Shown here: positions 4,860-5,002 of the stretch, one piece after another | Layout of the letters: the number at the start of each line of letters is the position of its first letter | How positions within the stretch are numbered: the stretch's first letter is position 1 | Assembly (NCBI GenBank): GCA_003131985.1 | Contig: PKWH01000076.1 | Coordinates: forward strand, 1 to 5,002 | DNA from: Acidobacteriota bacterium | GTDB taxonomy: Bacteria; Acidobacteriota; Terriglobia; Acidiferrales; UBA7541 | Length of the DNA: 5,002 bases | Direction of reading: 5' to 3' | Notes under the pieces: model-generated | Told to the model about the DNA's origin: nothing | What the model saw: only the letters and a program-made list of their open reading frames with translations | The model's database searches: none | Position numbers and translations under genes: made by a program

Positions 4860-5002
4860 TTACGGTTGCAGCGGCGAAGCAGGAGGGGAATCGGCACCGG
4901 AAACCGCTGCGTCAGGTAAGGCAGGAACAAAATAGCCAGGCCGCGAGCGCACCTTCAAATTCGGGCGTGCAACCGTCACTGTGATGGTGTGGAATCCGGC
5001 AG
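4860..5002 (-). CDS. C-terminus of a VWFA-related domain protein (acidobacterial type), 5' end outside window
   Basis: Reading from the right edge on the minus strand, the last 46 codons before TAA (4860-4862) are AGFHTITVTVARPNLKVRSR, PGYFVPALPDAAVSGADSPP, ASPLQP. The segment 'H.I.V.V.RP.LKVR.RPGY..P' is the hallmark end of VWFA-related acidobacterial proteins, secreted proteins with a von Willebrand type A fold in which the final strand carries 'KVRAR.GYY.P'. The remaining 19 residues, rich in Pro, Ala and Ser, are a disordered tail. There is no start codon within the window, so the gene continues beyond 5002. The VWA domain itself, with any metal-binding DxSxS motif, is outside the window. 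Role in the cell is unknown; adhesion or protein contact is usual for VWA folds. Confidence 0.8.
   Translation of the reverse strand, partial: AGFHTITVTVARPNLKVRSRPGYFVPALPDAAVSGADSPPASPLQP

Overview
The window looks like chromosomal DNA from a member of the Acidobacteriota. No single marker gene proves this. Four things point that way: the last 46 codons of a VWFA-related secreted protein at the right edge, a C-terminal fragment at the left edge of a type I associate with acidobacterial secreted proteins, an acidobacterial-style outer-membrane beta-barrel protein, and a paired-hairpin intergenic repeat of the kind scattered through acidobacterial genomes. These assignments come from recognising family features, not from a database search.

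Layout. Bases 1-239 (+) are the 3' end of an unnamed, probably secreted protein. Bases 240-657 hold no convincing gene, but contain a pair of similar 18-bp repeats at 557-598 that may be an insertion-sequence end. Next come two co-directional genes: a 59-residue, two-helix membrane protein (658-837) and a secreted cytochrome P460-family c-type haem protein (866-1399). Converging on it from the other strand is a CPA1-type Na+/H+ antiporter (1434-3050, -). Upstream of the antiporter, on the same strand, are a doubtful small exported protein (3011-3325) that overlaps its 5' end and a well-supported 71-residue cytoplasmic protein (3415-3630). Bases 3637-4096 are intergenic and carry the paired-hairpin repeat. 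A complete outer-membrane beta-barrel gene follows (4097-4663, +). Bases 4664-4859 contain a start-less, membrane-like reading frame on the minus strand, probably a gene relic. The window ends inside the VWFA-related gene (4860-5002, -).

How the genes may work together. The small membrane protein and the P460 protein are 28 bases apart and could be co-transcribed; P460-family proteins handle hydroxylamine or nitric oxide in the periplasm. The minus-strand trio could be one transcript ending in the antiporter, which would serve pH and sodium homeostasis. The outer-membrane and VWFA-related genes are envelope or secreted proteins without obvious pathway links. I do not see a defence system, CRISPR array, biosynthetic cluster or clear novel multi-gene system. 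The best leads are the small undescribed proteins beside the P460 and antiporter genes, the repeats and the gene relic.
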